From NCBI GenBank assembly GCA_965660675.1, contig CBFIAU010000009.1, positions 1 through 64,000 of the forward strand: 64,000 nt of DNA. Direction: 5' to 3'. Within the stretch, counting starts at the first letter, position 1. Every line of letters begins with the position of its first letter. The DNA is from UBA12202 sp002691725. Lineage in GTDB: Bacteria; Pseudomonadota; Alphaproteobacteria; Puniceispirillales; UBA1172. A program made the position numbers and the translations under genes. A model generated the notes under the pieces. The model was given only the letters and a program-made list of their open reading frames with translations. It was not told the DNA's origin and ran no database searches. This document shows positions 1-7,957 of the stretch, in pieces.

Positions 1-151
1 GCGCTTCTAGCACTGCCTGACTGACAATATTCTCAGAAGCAATCAGTTCAATACCATCACGCTGACGAGTTAACTCATGATCAATGGCAGAAAACAGGTC
101 CTGATCTGTTTCCATGAGTGGGTTACTAAAAAAGTTTTTCATATTATTCAT
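1..151 (-). CDS. glyA: Serine hydroxymethyltransferase, N-terminal part (cut by window edge)
   Basis: The first 50 codons of GlyA, which interconverts serine and glycine with tetrahydrofolate in the cytoplasm using PLP. The visible protein ends with the family's N-terminal signature around RDGIELIASEN, about residues 28-38. The gene runs off the left edge, so catalytic residues are not visible. Three ATGs lie close together (154, 151 and 142); 151 is preferred because GGAG sits six bases upstream of it. It lies 38 bp downstream of rpiB on the same strand and is probably co-transcribed with it, a common alphaproteobacterial pairing. Confidence 0.93.
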   Translation of the reverse strand, partial: MNNMKNFFSNPLMETDQDLFSAIDHELTRQRDGIELIASENIVSQAVLEA

Positions 152-189
152 CATTTTCTCCGTATTTTTATAAGAAACAAATCCAAATC

Positions 190-642
190 TTAACCTTTCA
201 GGGCAGATAATTTATCAACCCTTCCAGAGTGTCGCCCCGCCTCAAACTCTGTATTCAAAAAAACATCAATGGCGTTTAAAGCTGTTGTCTCTCCAATTAG
301 CCGCTCACCAATAGCAATGACATTAGCATTATTATGCTGTCTGGCAAGTTTAGCTGTTGTGACATCATGGCACAGTGCAGCCCTGATCCACGGAAAACGG
401 TTGGCGGCAATAGAAATGCCAATGCCTGAGCCGCATACCAATACCCCAAAACTATCGGGAACTGATTTCATGTTTTGCGCTATTTTTTCAGCATAATCAG
501 GATAATCCGCTTTGCCATCACCAGTATATCCCAAATCATGTGGCATCATGCCAATATCGCGCAAATGATCAATAATGACGGCTTTTAGCGTCATACCCGC
601 GTGATCTGATGCTAAATATATTTCTTTCATAGCAAAATTCAT
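190..642 (-). CDS. rpiB: Ribose-5-phosphate isomerase B
   Basis: Interconverts ribose 5-phosphate and ribulose 5-phosphate in the pentose phosphate pathway (RpiB/LacAB family). At 150 aa it has the usual length. Visible motifs are SDHAG near residue 13, the VCGSGIGISIAANRF segment carrying the catalytic Cys near residue 70, the RAALCHD segment, and HNNANVIAIGERL near residue 103, the phosphate and sugar binding loop. A second in-frame ATG at 630 (MKEIYLASDHAG) would give a 146-aa protein closer to typical N-termini; neither start has a strong Shine-Dalgarno sequence. The gene is followed by glyA on the same strand. Confidence 0.93.
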   Translation of the reverse strand: MNFAMKEIYLASDHAGMTLKAVIIDHLRDIGMMPHDLGYTGDGKADYPDYAEKIAQNMKSVPDSFGVLVCGSGIGISIAANRFPWIRAALCHDVTTAKLARQHNNANVIAIGERLIGETTALNAIDVFLNTEFEAGRHSGRVDKLSALKG

Positions 643-830
643 GGCAAAATATATATCCTATTCCGAGTTAATTATTGCTTCAACATCCCGCCTGGCGACT
701 GCCTGTCTGAACCGGCGCAAAATCATAACAATAAACCAATCTGAGCAACTCAGTAATCATATAAAACATTATGGCTAAAAAAGCGCAAGAAAAGTTGTTT
801 TTTATGGTGACAAGTGAAATTATATGTCCT

Positions 831-923
831 AGTCTTTTTTTGTTATACCGAGGTTGGGGAGGAACCAAGGTAAATAATAATTACCAAACTAAGTGGTGAG
901 GGTTATCCCTTACCATTTTTTTT
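831..923 (+). ncRNA. Candidate small RNA ending in an orphan terminator
   Basis: Three stem-loops follow one another on the plus strand: GGTT/AACC at 852-866, GGTAA/TTACC at 869-885, and the strong terminator stem at 894-915 followed by eight T. No plus-strand protein gene lies upstream, so the terminator has no visible client. A weak promoter-like pair precedes it: TTGTTT at 795-800, an 18-bp gap, and ATTATA at 819-824, which would start a transcript of roughly 90 nt near 831. I could not match it to 6S, SRP, tmRNA or another known family. The terminator is well supported; the RNA gene and its 5' end are inference. Confidence 0.35.
894..923 (+). terminator. Rho-independent terminator, plus strand, no known gene upstream
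   Basis: The 9-bp arms TGGTGAGGG (894-902) and CCCTTACCA (907-915), with one G-U pair, enclose a TTAT tetraloop and are followed directly by T8 (916-923). Read on the minus strand the stem has no downstream U-run, so it would not end the DUF1467 transcript efficiently. Confidence 0.7.
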
Positions 924-945
924 GGGCCATTTTTTTGGGCCATTT
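913..945. repeat. 13/14-bp T-rich tandem repeat, about 2.4 copies
   Basis: The unit CCA followed by 7-8 T and GGG occurs at 913-926 and 927-939, with a partial third copy CCATTT at 940-945. The first copy overlaps the terminator's closing arm and T-run, so duplication has extended the terminator's tail. Confidence 0.75.
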
Positions 946-994
946 CTCCCCCATAGTTTTTGAACTTCATGCAATTTTGCGCTAAATGCTGAAA

Positions 995-1255
995 TTAACC
1001 TGTTATGGAGTCTATTCGCGCCATATCACGAAAAGAGATAAAGCCAGAATTAATAATAACCCAGGCGACAATCCATAAAATCATGGCAATGACAGTTGTT
1101 ATCGCCAGCTTGATCAGCATTCGCGGCCTTTCCGGTGCGGATGGGGCATGGCCTTCTTCTGGCTCAGCACTGGCCTTAGCGCCAAATGGCAGTGTCATGA
1201 AAAACACCCACCACCATAACAAGATATAAACAACTACCCCCGATACAATATCCAT
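995..1255 (-). CDS. DUF1467 family small membrane protein
   Basis: An 86-aa protein with two predicted membrane segments, roughly residues 3-22 (with a WWWVFF run) and 48-71, joined by a polar Glu/Pro/Ala-rich loop. It matches what is known of DUF1467, a small alphaproteobacterial family of unknown function usually found next to mce and rnj, as here. Its ATG overlaps the stop codon of mce in a TAATG junction, so it is translationally coupled and is the last gene of the long nuo operon. No enzymatic motif is visible, and the position gives no clear function. Confidence 0.8.
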   Translation of the reverse strand: MDIVSGVVVYILLWWWVFFMTLPFGAKASAEPEEGHAPSAPERPRMLIKLAITTVIAMILWIVAWVIINSGFISFRDMARIDSITG

Positions 1256-1659
1256 TAGACCTGCTCTAGCTCAATTAGCGTTCCTGACACATCCTTTGGG
1301 TGGATAAACAACACAAGCTTACCATGAGCGCCGATTTTTGGCGTGCCATCACCAAGTACCCGCGCCCCTTGTTCAATCAAATGATCACGCGCCGCCAAGA
1401 TATCTTTCACCTCAAAGCAAATATGATGCATGCCGCCATCAGGGTTTTGATCAAGAAAACGGCTAATTGGGCTAGTCTCACCCAGCGGTTCAAGCAGTTC
1501 AATTTTTGTATCGCCCATTTCAATAAAGATCACAGTCACCCCATGGTCAGGCTGCGGCAATGGCTCAGACATTTTGACCCCTAGTTTCTGCCCCCATTGA
1601 CGTTTCGCCGCATCCATATCTGGAACAGCAATAGCGATATGATTGACTTTATCCAGCAT
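1255..1659 (-). CDS. mce: Methylmalonyl-CoA epimerase
   Basis: A VOC-superfamily protein of 134 aa, the usual size for this enzyme, which converts the (S) and (R) forms of methylmalonyl-CoA in propionate catabolism. Two beta-alpha-beta modules are visible: NHIAIAVPDMDAAK near residue 6 and MHHICFEVKDI near residue 77. The expected metal ligands are the His of NHIAIAV, the second His of MHHICFEV and the Glu of the C-terminal LIELEQ. It follows rnj with a 2-bp gap and overlaps the DUF1467 start. No methylmalonyl-CoA mutase is present in the window; other VOC enzymes are possible but the context strongly favours Mce. Confidence 0.9.
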   Translation of the reverse strand: MLDKVNHIAIAVPDMDAAKRQWGQKLGVKMSEPLPQPDHGVTVIFIEMGDTKIELLEPLGETSPISRFLDQNPDGGMHHICFEVKDILAARDHLIEQGARVLGDGTPKIGAHGKLVLFIHPKDVSGTLIELEQV

Positions 1660-1661
1660 GA

Positions 1662-3341
1662 TTAAATATCCCCATCATCAAGAGCAGATACGCGCATAAT
1701 ATGAATATGAATGACCGGACGTCGATCAACCATTTGACGCGCCAGGCGGCGTAAAGCCCCAGATAGTTTATCGGTAATCTTATCATCATTATTTCGATCT
1801 TTTTTTGTCATTGCCGCTAGTTCGTCTTCGACCTTTAACATCGCTTCTGCTAAATATGTGCTAGCTTTGCTGCCCTCAATGACACCGCTTTGGCTAATCA
1901 TAGGGCTAGTGCATAACTCTGCTCTTTCGCTTAAAACAATGGCCGCCGACACTGTCCCATTCCACAGCATTTTCCGGCGGCTGGATAACGCATCATTATG
2001 CAGAGGTACAACATCGTCTCCATCAATCGTCATTAAGCCTGTCTCCGCCTCACCTTTGACGCTTGTGCCTGTGCGGCTAAGGCTGATGACATGGCCATTT
2101 TCTGGAATATAAACATTCGGAACCTGACACTGCCTGGCCAGATCAGCATGGGCGGCGACATGGCGTGACGTGCCATGCACAGGAATAGCAATCTCTGGCC
2201 TGATTTTCTGATACATCAGCGTCATATCATCTCTGGCAGGGTGGCCAGATACATGGATATCCGCATCATCGGCGGTGATGACCTTGATGCCACGGGCGAT
2301 CAAATTATCATGGACTTTCTGAATAGCGACTTCATTTCCGGGGATTTCCCGTGATGAGAATAGCGCCGCATCGCCAGGCTCAAGCGAAACCATGTGATGC
2401 GTTCCATTTGCTACCCGTGTCATAGCAGATCGCGGCTCACCTTGTGATCCACTACAAATAAGCAAAATATTTTCGCGTGGGATTAATCCAAACTCCTCCA
2501 TCGGAATCATATCTGGCCAATCATCCAAATAACCGCAAGATCGCGCCGCTTCATAGGCTCTGTTCAATGCTCGTCCGATCAGCATAGGGCTTCTCTCAGC
2601 TTCTCTTGCCGCCTCTATCAAGGAATTGAGACGCGCAACATTGCTGGCAAAACAGGTTACTGCCACTCGGCCTTTCTCGCCTTTGATAACATCTATTAGC
2701 CCTTGCCGCGCCACCGCCTCACTTGCCGTTGAACCCTCAACCATGGCATTGGTGGAATCGCCAATCATGGCAAGCACACCATCTTCACCAAGCTGATCTA
2801 ACCGGTCAATATCAGATAATGGCCCTAATTGCGGATCATCATCAAACTTCCAGTCACCAGTATGAAAAATTGTCTCACCGCCAACATTGATGATCAATCC
2901 TGCGGGATCAGGGATAGAATGAGTAAGCGCCACCATCTCAATGTCAAAAGCGCCTATTTTTTGATGCTTATTATAATCCAGCACGCGCAACGGAATTGGC
3001 AGATCAGGACAGCGTTCTTTTAATTTTTGCCGCAGTAAAGCCATTGTAAAGGGTGAGCCGTAAATCGGGCATTTGATTTTTTCCCATAGATAAGGGATAG
3101 CGCCAAGATGATCTTCATGCCCATGGGTGACAACCAACCCCTGCAATTTATCCAGCTTATCATCCAAAAACCGTAAATCAGGCAGAACCACATCAACGCC
3201 AGGCATCGTCTCATCAGGAAAATTAATCCCTAAATCCACCATTAGCCATTGGTCATCATAATGATAGAGATTAGCATTCATGCCAATCTCGCCTGAGCCA
3301 CCTAATGGCACAAAGAGAATATCCGATGATTTCCAGTTCAT
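1662..3341 (-). CDS. rnj: Ribonuclease J
   Basis: A metallo-beta-lactamase/beta-CASP nuclease of 559 aa, close to the family's usual length, which acts as a 5' exonuclease and endonuclease in RNA maturation and decay. The zinc site THGHEDHLGAIP lies near residue 73, with further ligands in the segments ALTHSIPDP (about residue 140) and HTGDWKFDDDP (about 160). The beta-CASP region contains CSGSQGEPRSAM near residue 296 and HVSGHPARDD near residue 364, followed by the PVHG motif. The C-terminal domain ends with IHIHIMRV. Its ATG overlaps the coaX stop by 4 bp (ATGA). Confidence 0.95.
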   Translation of the reverse strand: MNWKSSDILFVPLGGSGEIGMNANLYHYDDQWLMVDLGINFPDETMPGVDVVLPDLRFLDDKLDKLQGLVVTHGHEDHLGAIPYLWEKIKCPIYGSPFTMALLRQKLKERCPDLPIPLRVLDYNKHQKIGAFDIEMVALTHSIPDPAGLIINVGGETIFHTGDWKFDDDPQLGPLSDIDRLDQLGEDGVLAMIGDSTNAMVEGSTASEAVARQGLIDVIKGEKGRVAVTCFASNVARLNSLIEAAREAERSPMLIGRALNRAYEAARSCGYLDDWPDMIPMEEFGLIPRENILLICSGSQGEPRSAMTRVANGTHHMVSLEPGDAALFSSREIPGNEVAIQKVHDNLIARGIKVITADDADIHVSGHPARDDMTLMYQKIRPEIAIPVHGTSRHVAAHADLARQCQVPNVYIPENGHVISLSRTGTSVKGEAETGLMTIDGDDVVPLHNDALSSRRKMLWNGTVSAAIVLSERAELCTSPMISQSGVIEGSKASTYLAEAMLKVEDELAAMTKKDRNNDDKITDKLSGALRRLARQMVDRRPVIHIHIMRVSALDDGDI

Positions 3342-4126
3342 AATGTGACCTGTTGCCGTTCAAAAATGATTGCTAGCCCTTTAAGGGTCAAGGTGGGGTC
3401 GTATATATTTATTATCGGACTAGCATCACAAAAGATAGCGCCTAAACCGCCAGTGGCAACAACCGTTGCATCAGGCGCATTAGCGTTATCCTTGATACGC
3501 GCAACTATGCCTTCAAAGAGGCTTATATAACCAAAAAATAATCCGCTATTCATAGCCGCAATCGTCGTTTTGCCAATAATCGGCAAATCTTTATGCCAAT
3601 GCGCTGGATCAATAAGCGGCAATCTAGCCGCTGCCTGATAGAGAGCATCAATCGACAAGTTCACTCCGGGTGAGATGACGCCGCCGCAATATTCCCCCTC
3701 ACCTGAGATATAATCAAAGGTCGTTGCCGTGCCAAAATCAATGACGATTGACGGGCAAGCATAAATAGAACTTACCGCCGCCGCATTGGCAATACGGTCA
3801 GCCCCAGCTTGTTCAGGCTTATCAATAGCGATTGTCACACCATGGCTTAAATCATCAGCGGTGAGAACATAACACGGCGCATCAATATAGCGGCCGGCAA
3901 AACGCCGCAATGCCGGCAAGGTTTCAGGCACAACGGTTGAGATCATAATGCCAGTAATATCGGCAAAGGTATAATCATGACTTTTCAAATGAAACGCCAA
4001 CCATGAGGCATAATCATCAGCCGTAAAAGCAGGATCAGTAGATTTGCGCCAATTCAGAAACTGATCTTTACCTTGGCGTAATCCAAATACGATATTTGTA
4101 TTTCCACCATCTATGACGAGAAGCAT
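3338..4126 (-). CDS. coaX: Type III pantothenate kinase
   Basis: Catalyses ATP-dependent phosphorylation of pantothenate, the first step of coenzyme A synthesis. The 262-aa protein shows the ASKHA-fold signatures of the family: DGGNTNIVFG at residues 6-15, GADRIANAAA near residue 108, DFGTATTFDYI near residue 129 and GGVISPGVN near residue 148, then VATGGLG near residue 223. It lies between birA and rnj in the conserved alphaproteobacterial order and overlaps rnj by 4 bp. Confidence 0.96.
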   Translation of the reverse strand: MLLVIDGGNTNIVFGLRQGKDQFLNWRKSTDPAFTADDYASWLAFHLKSHDYTFADITGIMISTVVPETLPALRRFAGRYIDAPCYVLTADDLSHGVTIAIDKPEQAGADRIANAAAVSSIYACPSIVIDFGTATTFDYISGEGEYCGGVISPGVNLSIDALYQAAARLPLIDPAHWHKDLPIIGKTTIAAMNSGLFFGYISLFEGIVARIKDNANAPDATVVATGGLGAIFCDASPIINIYDPTLTLKGLAIIFERQQVTL

Positions 4127-4177
4127 AATTGATATCCATCTTGGCTAGACCAAATAGCGGCTAACCCTTGCCTGTAA

Positions 4178-4975
4178 TTAGTGTTTAGCCTGTTCTGCCG
4201 GAAGTTCTGCCGAGCGTTCTGCCGGGCGCGCTCTAGTAACATCACCTGCTGATATTGATAGCATGCCCTCGCTATCCGTTTCTAGTTGCATTGTACCATT
4301 AGCATGGATTCCCCTGAATCGCCCATATATCATTTGATCTTGATTAAGGGTTAAAGCAATATTTTCATTCAGAAATGCCGCCATATCTGTCCATGGCTTA
4401 ATAAATGGGGTGAGCGCCTCTTTATCCCAAAGGTTTAGATCATCTTTGAGTTGCGACAGAAACTGATCCCGAAAACCATCACTATCAACCGGCTCTAGTG
4501 TATGATCTGACAATGCAGTGGCAGGCCAATTTTGGGCTTCTGCTTTTGGCGTTTTTGTCAGATTCACACCAATGCCGATAATGATAGCGCCGTTATAGAC
4601 CTCTAATAAAATACCAGCAATTTTTTGATCCGCCACCAAGACATCATTTGGCCATTTCAGGCTGATTTGTGATGGCTCAATACATCCCCCCAAGGTTTTC
4701 GCCAAGGCCAGGCTAACAACCAGCGATACCCCCGGCCAGTCTTGCTGTGGCTGCGATGGGGTAATAATGACCGAAAGATAGAGATTACCCTTTGGCGAGT
4801 ACCAGATACGATCATTTCTGCCACGGCCTTTTGTTTGAACATGCGCCTGAATAACCGTGCCTGATGCGGCATTATCATCTATCGCCAAGCGTGCCAGATC
4901 AGATGTGCTGGATACCTTTTCAACAACAGAGAGCGCCAGCTTTGAAATCACATTAGCCTGCCACAAACACAACAA
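4178..4975 (-). CDS. birA: Biotin--[acetyl-CoA-carboxylase] ligase, monofunctional
   Basis: Attaches biotin to carboxylase carrier proteins via biotinyl-AMP. The core has GRGRNDRIWYSPKGNLY near residue 50, KWPNDVLV near residue 106 and KIAGILLEV near residue 118, the biotin and ATP binding elements. There is no N-terminal helix-turn-helix, so it should not act as a repressor like the E. coli protein. The ATG at 4975 overlaps nuoN by 23 bp; a GTG at 4951, just after the nuoN stop, would start at ISKLALSVVEKV and fits the family's N-terminus at least as well. The C-terminus carries a repeat-derived tail (PAERSAELPAEQ) that looks non-essential. Confidence 0.92.
   Translation of the reverse strand: MLCLWQANVISKLALSVVEKVSSTSDLARLAIDDNAASGTVIQAHVQTKGRGRNDRIWYSPKGNLYLSVIITPSQPQQDWPGVSLVVSLALAKTLGGCIEPSQISLKWPNDVLVADQKIAGILLEVYNGAIIIGIGVNLTKTPKAEAQNWPATALSDHTLEPVDSDGFRDQFLSQLKDDLNLWDKEALTPFIKPWTDMAAFLNENIALTLNQDQMIYGRFRGIHANGTMQLETDSEGMLSISAGDVTRARPAERSAELPAEQAKH
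4192..4227. repeat. 12-bp tandem repeat at the 3' end of birA, 3 copies
   Basis: Three copies of GTTCTGCCG plus three variable bases (GAA, AGC, GGC). In frame on the minus strand it encodes a four-residue period of the type R/L-P/S-A-E in the last residues of BirA. Confidence 0.85.
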
Positions 4976-6404
4976 ATGGGATGGCCGCAGTGATTTGATC
5001 GCGCAAGATGCTCAACCCAAAGAGGAAAAACGCCATAACTAAAGCCGAGGCAAGAGCGATCATCGTATTACTGCGCGGCACGTTATGATCAATTTCTATC
5101 ACTTGCTCATCAACATACATGACCTTGATGATGCGAATATAATAAAAGGCGCCAATAACCGAGGCCAGAACACCAATGATAGCAAGGATGACATGGCCAG
5201 ACGCAACCGCCGCTGAAAAGACATACCATTTGCCGAAAAACCCACCCATAGGCGGTATTCCAGCCATGGAGAACATCAGTACCATCATGGCTAAGGCATA
5301 AACCGGATGCGAGCGTGAAAAGCCGGATAAATCCTCAATCCGCGTTAATGGCCGACCTTCTTGTTTTATCGAAAGGATAATGGCAAACACCCCAATGGAT
5401 GAGATCACATAAATCGCCATGTAAAGCATGACCGCACCAATACCCATATCAGATGCGGCGGCAATCCCGACCAGCGCATAGCCCATATGAGCAATCGAAG
5501 AATACGCCATCAGGCGTTTAATATCCGTCTGCATAATTGCCCCACCAGCACCGACCAGCATGGATAACACCGCAATAATCATGACAATTTGCTGCCAGCT
5601 ATCGCTAGCATCAGCCAGCACGCCATAGGTGAAACGCAGGAATAATGTCATCGCTGCTAATTTTGGAACAACCGCAAAAAATGCTGTCACAATGGTTGGC
5701 GAGCCTTCATAGACATCAGGCGTCCACATATGAAACGGCGCGGCAGAAATCTTGAAAGCGATACCAGATATCAAGAACACCATGCCAATAACGGCACCGG
5801 CGCTGACGTTGCTTTCAAGCGCAATTTTAATGCCGTCGTAACTAGTATGACCTGTAAAGCCGTAGAGCAATGACGCGCCATAAAGCAACAGCCCTGATGA
5901 CAATGCCCCTAACAGAAAATATTTCAGGCCAGCCTCTGATGAGCGCAGGGATTCGCGGCGGATAGCGGCGATCACATATAATGGTAATGATTGTAATTCC
6001 AGCCCCATATAGAGCAGAATAATATCATTAGCAGATACCATGAGCATCATACCAAGAACCGATAGCAGCATCAGCAAGGGCAACTCTGGGCGATCAATTT
6101 GATCTTGCTTGAACTCTCTTTTTGCCATTAACAAAATGCCAATAGCACCAAGCAAAATAATCACTTTCATATAGACCATAAAAGATGACGTGAAAAATTG
6201 CCCGTTAAACGCATAAGCTGGCTTATAGCCGTTATAAATTATCAGAAAAATAGCAATCAAAAAGCTGAATAGAGTTAACCGTCTGACCAGTTTTGAGGCA
6301 TTTTCTTGCGGCATTACAAAAGCCGATAATAGCACTAGACCTAGTGCGGCAAGGGCGAGAAAAATTTCCGCAATAGCCGGTTGTAGATTAAGCAAATCCA
6401 TCAT
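4953..6404 (-). CDS. nuoN: NADH-quinone oxidoreductase subunit N
   Basis: Antiporter-like membrane subunit of complex I (proton-translocating arm). The 483-aa protein is almost entirely hydrophobic, with about 14 predicted membrane helices, and contains the family segments YMGLELQSLPLYV (about residues 131-143), AFKISAAPFHMWTPDVYEG (about 215-234) with its Lys, and KRLMAYSSIAHMGYALVG (about 296-313). A GGAG motif lies five bases before the ATG at 6404; a second ATG follows immediately. It is the last nuo gene, directly after the nuoM stop and before birA. Confidence 0.97.
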   Translation of the reverse strand: MMDLLNLQPAIAEIFLALAALGLVLLSAFVMPQENASKLVRRLTLFSFLIAIFLIIYNGYKPAYAFNGQFFTSSFMVYMKVIILLGAIGILLMAKREFKQDQIDRPELPLLMLLSVLGMMLMVSANDIILLYMGLELQSLPLYVIAAIRRESLRSSEAGLKYFLLGALSSGLLLYGASLLYGFTGHTSYDGIKIALESNVSAGAVIGMVFLISGIAFKISAAPFHMWTPDVYEGSPTIVTAFFAVVPKLAAMTLFLRFTYGVLADASDSWQQIVMIIAVLSMLVGAGGAIMQTDIKRLMAYSSIAHMGYALVGIAAASDMGIGAVMLYMAIYVISSIGVFAIILSIKQEGRPLTRIEDLSGFSRSHPVYALAMMVLMFSMAGIPPMGGFFGKWYVFSAAVASGHVILAIIGVLASVIGAFYYIRIIKVMYVDEQVIEIDHNVPRSNTMIALASALVMAFFLFGLSILRDQITAAIPFVVFVAG

Positions 6405-7940
6405 CTATTCTCCGAGGGCGGCAGTGGCGATTTGGTTATCACCTGAAATATTGATATCAGCCACATTCATTTGTTCAAGAATGGACATAATCGATACATC
6501 CATGATTTCAAAGATTCCGGCAGGAAATATTCCATACCAAAGGACAAGCACGGTGATCGGCGCAAAGATGAAAATTTCTCGCCGATTAAGTGGCTCAAGG
6601 GCAATTACCTCATCCTTCTCGGCACGACCAAAGACGACCCGGCGATATAGCCACAACATATAAGTAGCCCCCAAGATCACGCCTGTTGCGGTAAATATGG
6701 CAACCACGATATTTGCTTGCCAGGCCCCGACCATGACCAGAAACTCACCGACAAATCCAGTAGTTCCAGGCAGACCAACAGACCCAAGCATCATAATCAT
6801 AAAGAAGACCGCATAGCGCGGCATCGCATCAGCCACCCCACCATAAGCATCAATGTCACGAGTATGCAGGCGATCATAAATCACGCCGACCGCAAAGAAT
6901 AAGGCGGCAGAAATTAATCCATGGCTGATCATCTGAAACATCGCGCCAGCAATGCCTTGCGGATTTAGTGAAAATATTCCAACAGTAACAAATCCCATAT
7001 GGGCAACAGATGAATAGGCAATCAGCTTTTTCATATCTTGCTGAGCCAGCGCCACCAGCGAGGTATAAATGATAGCAATGATAGATAGCACGAATATCAT
7101 CGGCGCAAATGTGACCGAGGCATCAGGAAACATAGGCAGGGAAAACCGCAGGAACCCATAGCCACCCATTTTCAATAACACACCAGCAAGTATCATGGAG
7201 CCAGCAGTAGGTGCCTCAACATGGGCATCAGGCAACCATGTATGGACTGGCCACATCGGCATCTTAACCGCGAATGACGCAAAGAAGGCTAAAAATAACC
7301 AGAACTGAACATCTGGATCAAACGCATAGGCGGCAAGGTCGGGTATGTTGGTTGTTCCGGCAATATTATACATGACCAATATCGCAACTAGCATTAAAAC
7401 CGAGCCAGCCAGCGTGTAAAGGAAGAACTTAAAGGCAGAATAGACTCGTCTGGCGCCACCCCAGATGCCAATAATAATAAACATCGGGATTAACACAGCC
7501 TCAAAAAACAGGTAGAAAACAACCAGATCAAGGGCTGCAAATGTGCCAATCATCAGGGTTTCAAGTGCCAAAAAGGCAATCATATATTCGCGCACCCGAT
7601 GCTGAACAGACTGCCAACTTGCCAGAATGGCTAGCGGCGTCAAAAACGCTGATAGAATAATGAATGGCATGGAAATGCCGTCAACACCCATCATGAAACC
7701 AATACCATCATCAACTAGCCATTGGCCGCGATCTACGAATTGATAGCCATCATAAGAAGGGTCAAAATTAATCAACAGAACCAGCGATAAAAGAAAGGTG
7801 AAGCCAGATACCCAGAGGGCAACATTCCGCGCATTATGGCTCACCACCTCCTCATCACCACGGATCAGCAGCAAAAAGACAACACCAATTAGCGGCAGGA
7901 ACGTCAGAACAGTTAGGACAGGCCAAGTTGTTGTTTCCAT
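6405..7940 (-). CDS. nuoM: NADH-quinone oxidoreductase subunit M
   Basis: Second antiporter-like proton-pumping subunit of complex I, 511 aa with about 14 membrane segments. Visible motifs are YLFFEAVLIPMFIIIGIWG (the conserved Glu of helix 5, near residue 140), MWPVHTWLPDAHVEAPT (near residue 230) and KKLIAYSSVAHMGFVTVG (near residue 305). The open frame extends 13 codons further upstream, but ATG 7940 (METTTW) is preferred because AAGGAG lies seven bases before it and the extension would overlap nuoL. Confidence 0.97.
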   Translation of the reverse strand: METTTWPVLTVLTFLPLIGVVFLLLIRGDEEVVSHNARNVALWVSGFTFLLSLVLLINFDPSYDGYQFVDRGQWLVDDGIGFMMGVDGISMPFIILSAFLTPLAILASWQSVQHRVREYMIAFLALETLMIGTFAALDLVVFYLFFEAVLIPMFIIIGIWGGARRVYSAFKFFLYTLAGSVLMLVAILVMYNIAGTTNIPDLAAYAFDPDVQFWLFLAFFASFAVKMPMWPVHTWLPDAHVEAPTAGSMILAGVLLKMGGYGFLRFSLPMFPDASVTFAPMIFVLSIIAIIYTSLVALAQQDMKKLIAYSSVAHMGFVTVGIFSLNPQGIAGAMFQMISHGLISAALFFAVGVIYDRLHTRDIDAYGGVADAMPRYAVFFMIMMLGSVGLPGTTGFVGEFLVMVGAWQANIVVAIFTATGVILGATYMLWLYRRVVFGRAEKDEVIALEPLNRREIFIFAPITVLVLWYGIFPAGIFEIMDVSIMSILEQMNVADINISGDNQIATAALGE

Positions 7941-7957
7941 GTTTATTCTCCTTCGGC

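Larger units (their letters stand above)
643..994. other. Gene-free stretch between DUF1467 gene and rpiB
   Basis: About 350 bases with no convincing protein gene. The first half (643-830) is AT-rich and should hold the rpiB promoter on the minus strand, but I see no clear consensus promoter there. The second half holds three consecutive small hairpins, a plus-strand terminator and a short T-rich tandem repeat, listed separately. A 62-codon minus-strand reading frame at 680-868 has no recognisable features. Confidence 0.7.

Noticed and set aside
680..868. A 62-codon minus-strand reading frame in the rpiB upstream gap
   Set aside because: No ribosome binding site, no recognisable domain, Cys/Tyr-rich composition typical of random AT-rich sequence, and it overlaps the candidate small RNA region.
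643..923. Identity of the orphan RNA as SRP RNA, 6S RNA or tmRNA
   Set aside because: No SRP GGAAGCAGCC-like core, no long 6S-type central bulge, and no tRNA-like or tag-peptide segment could be found.
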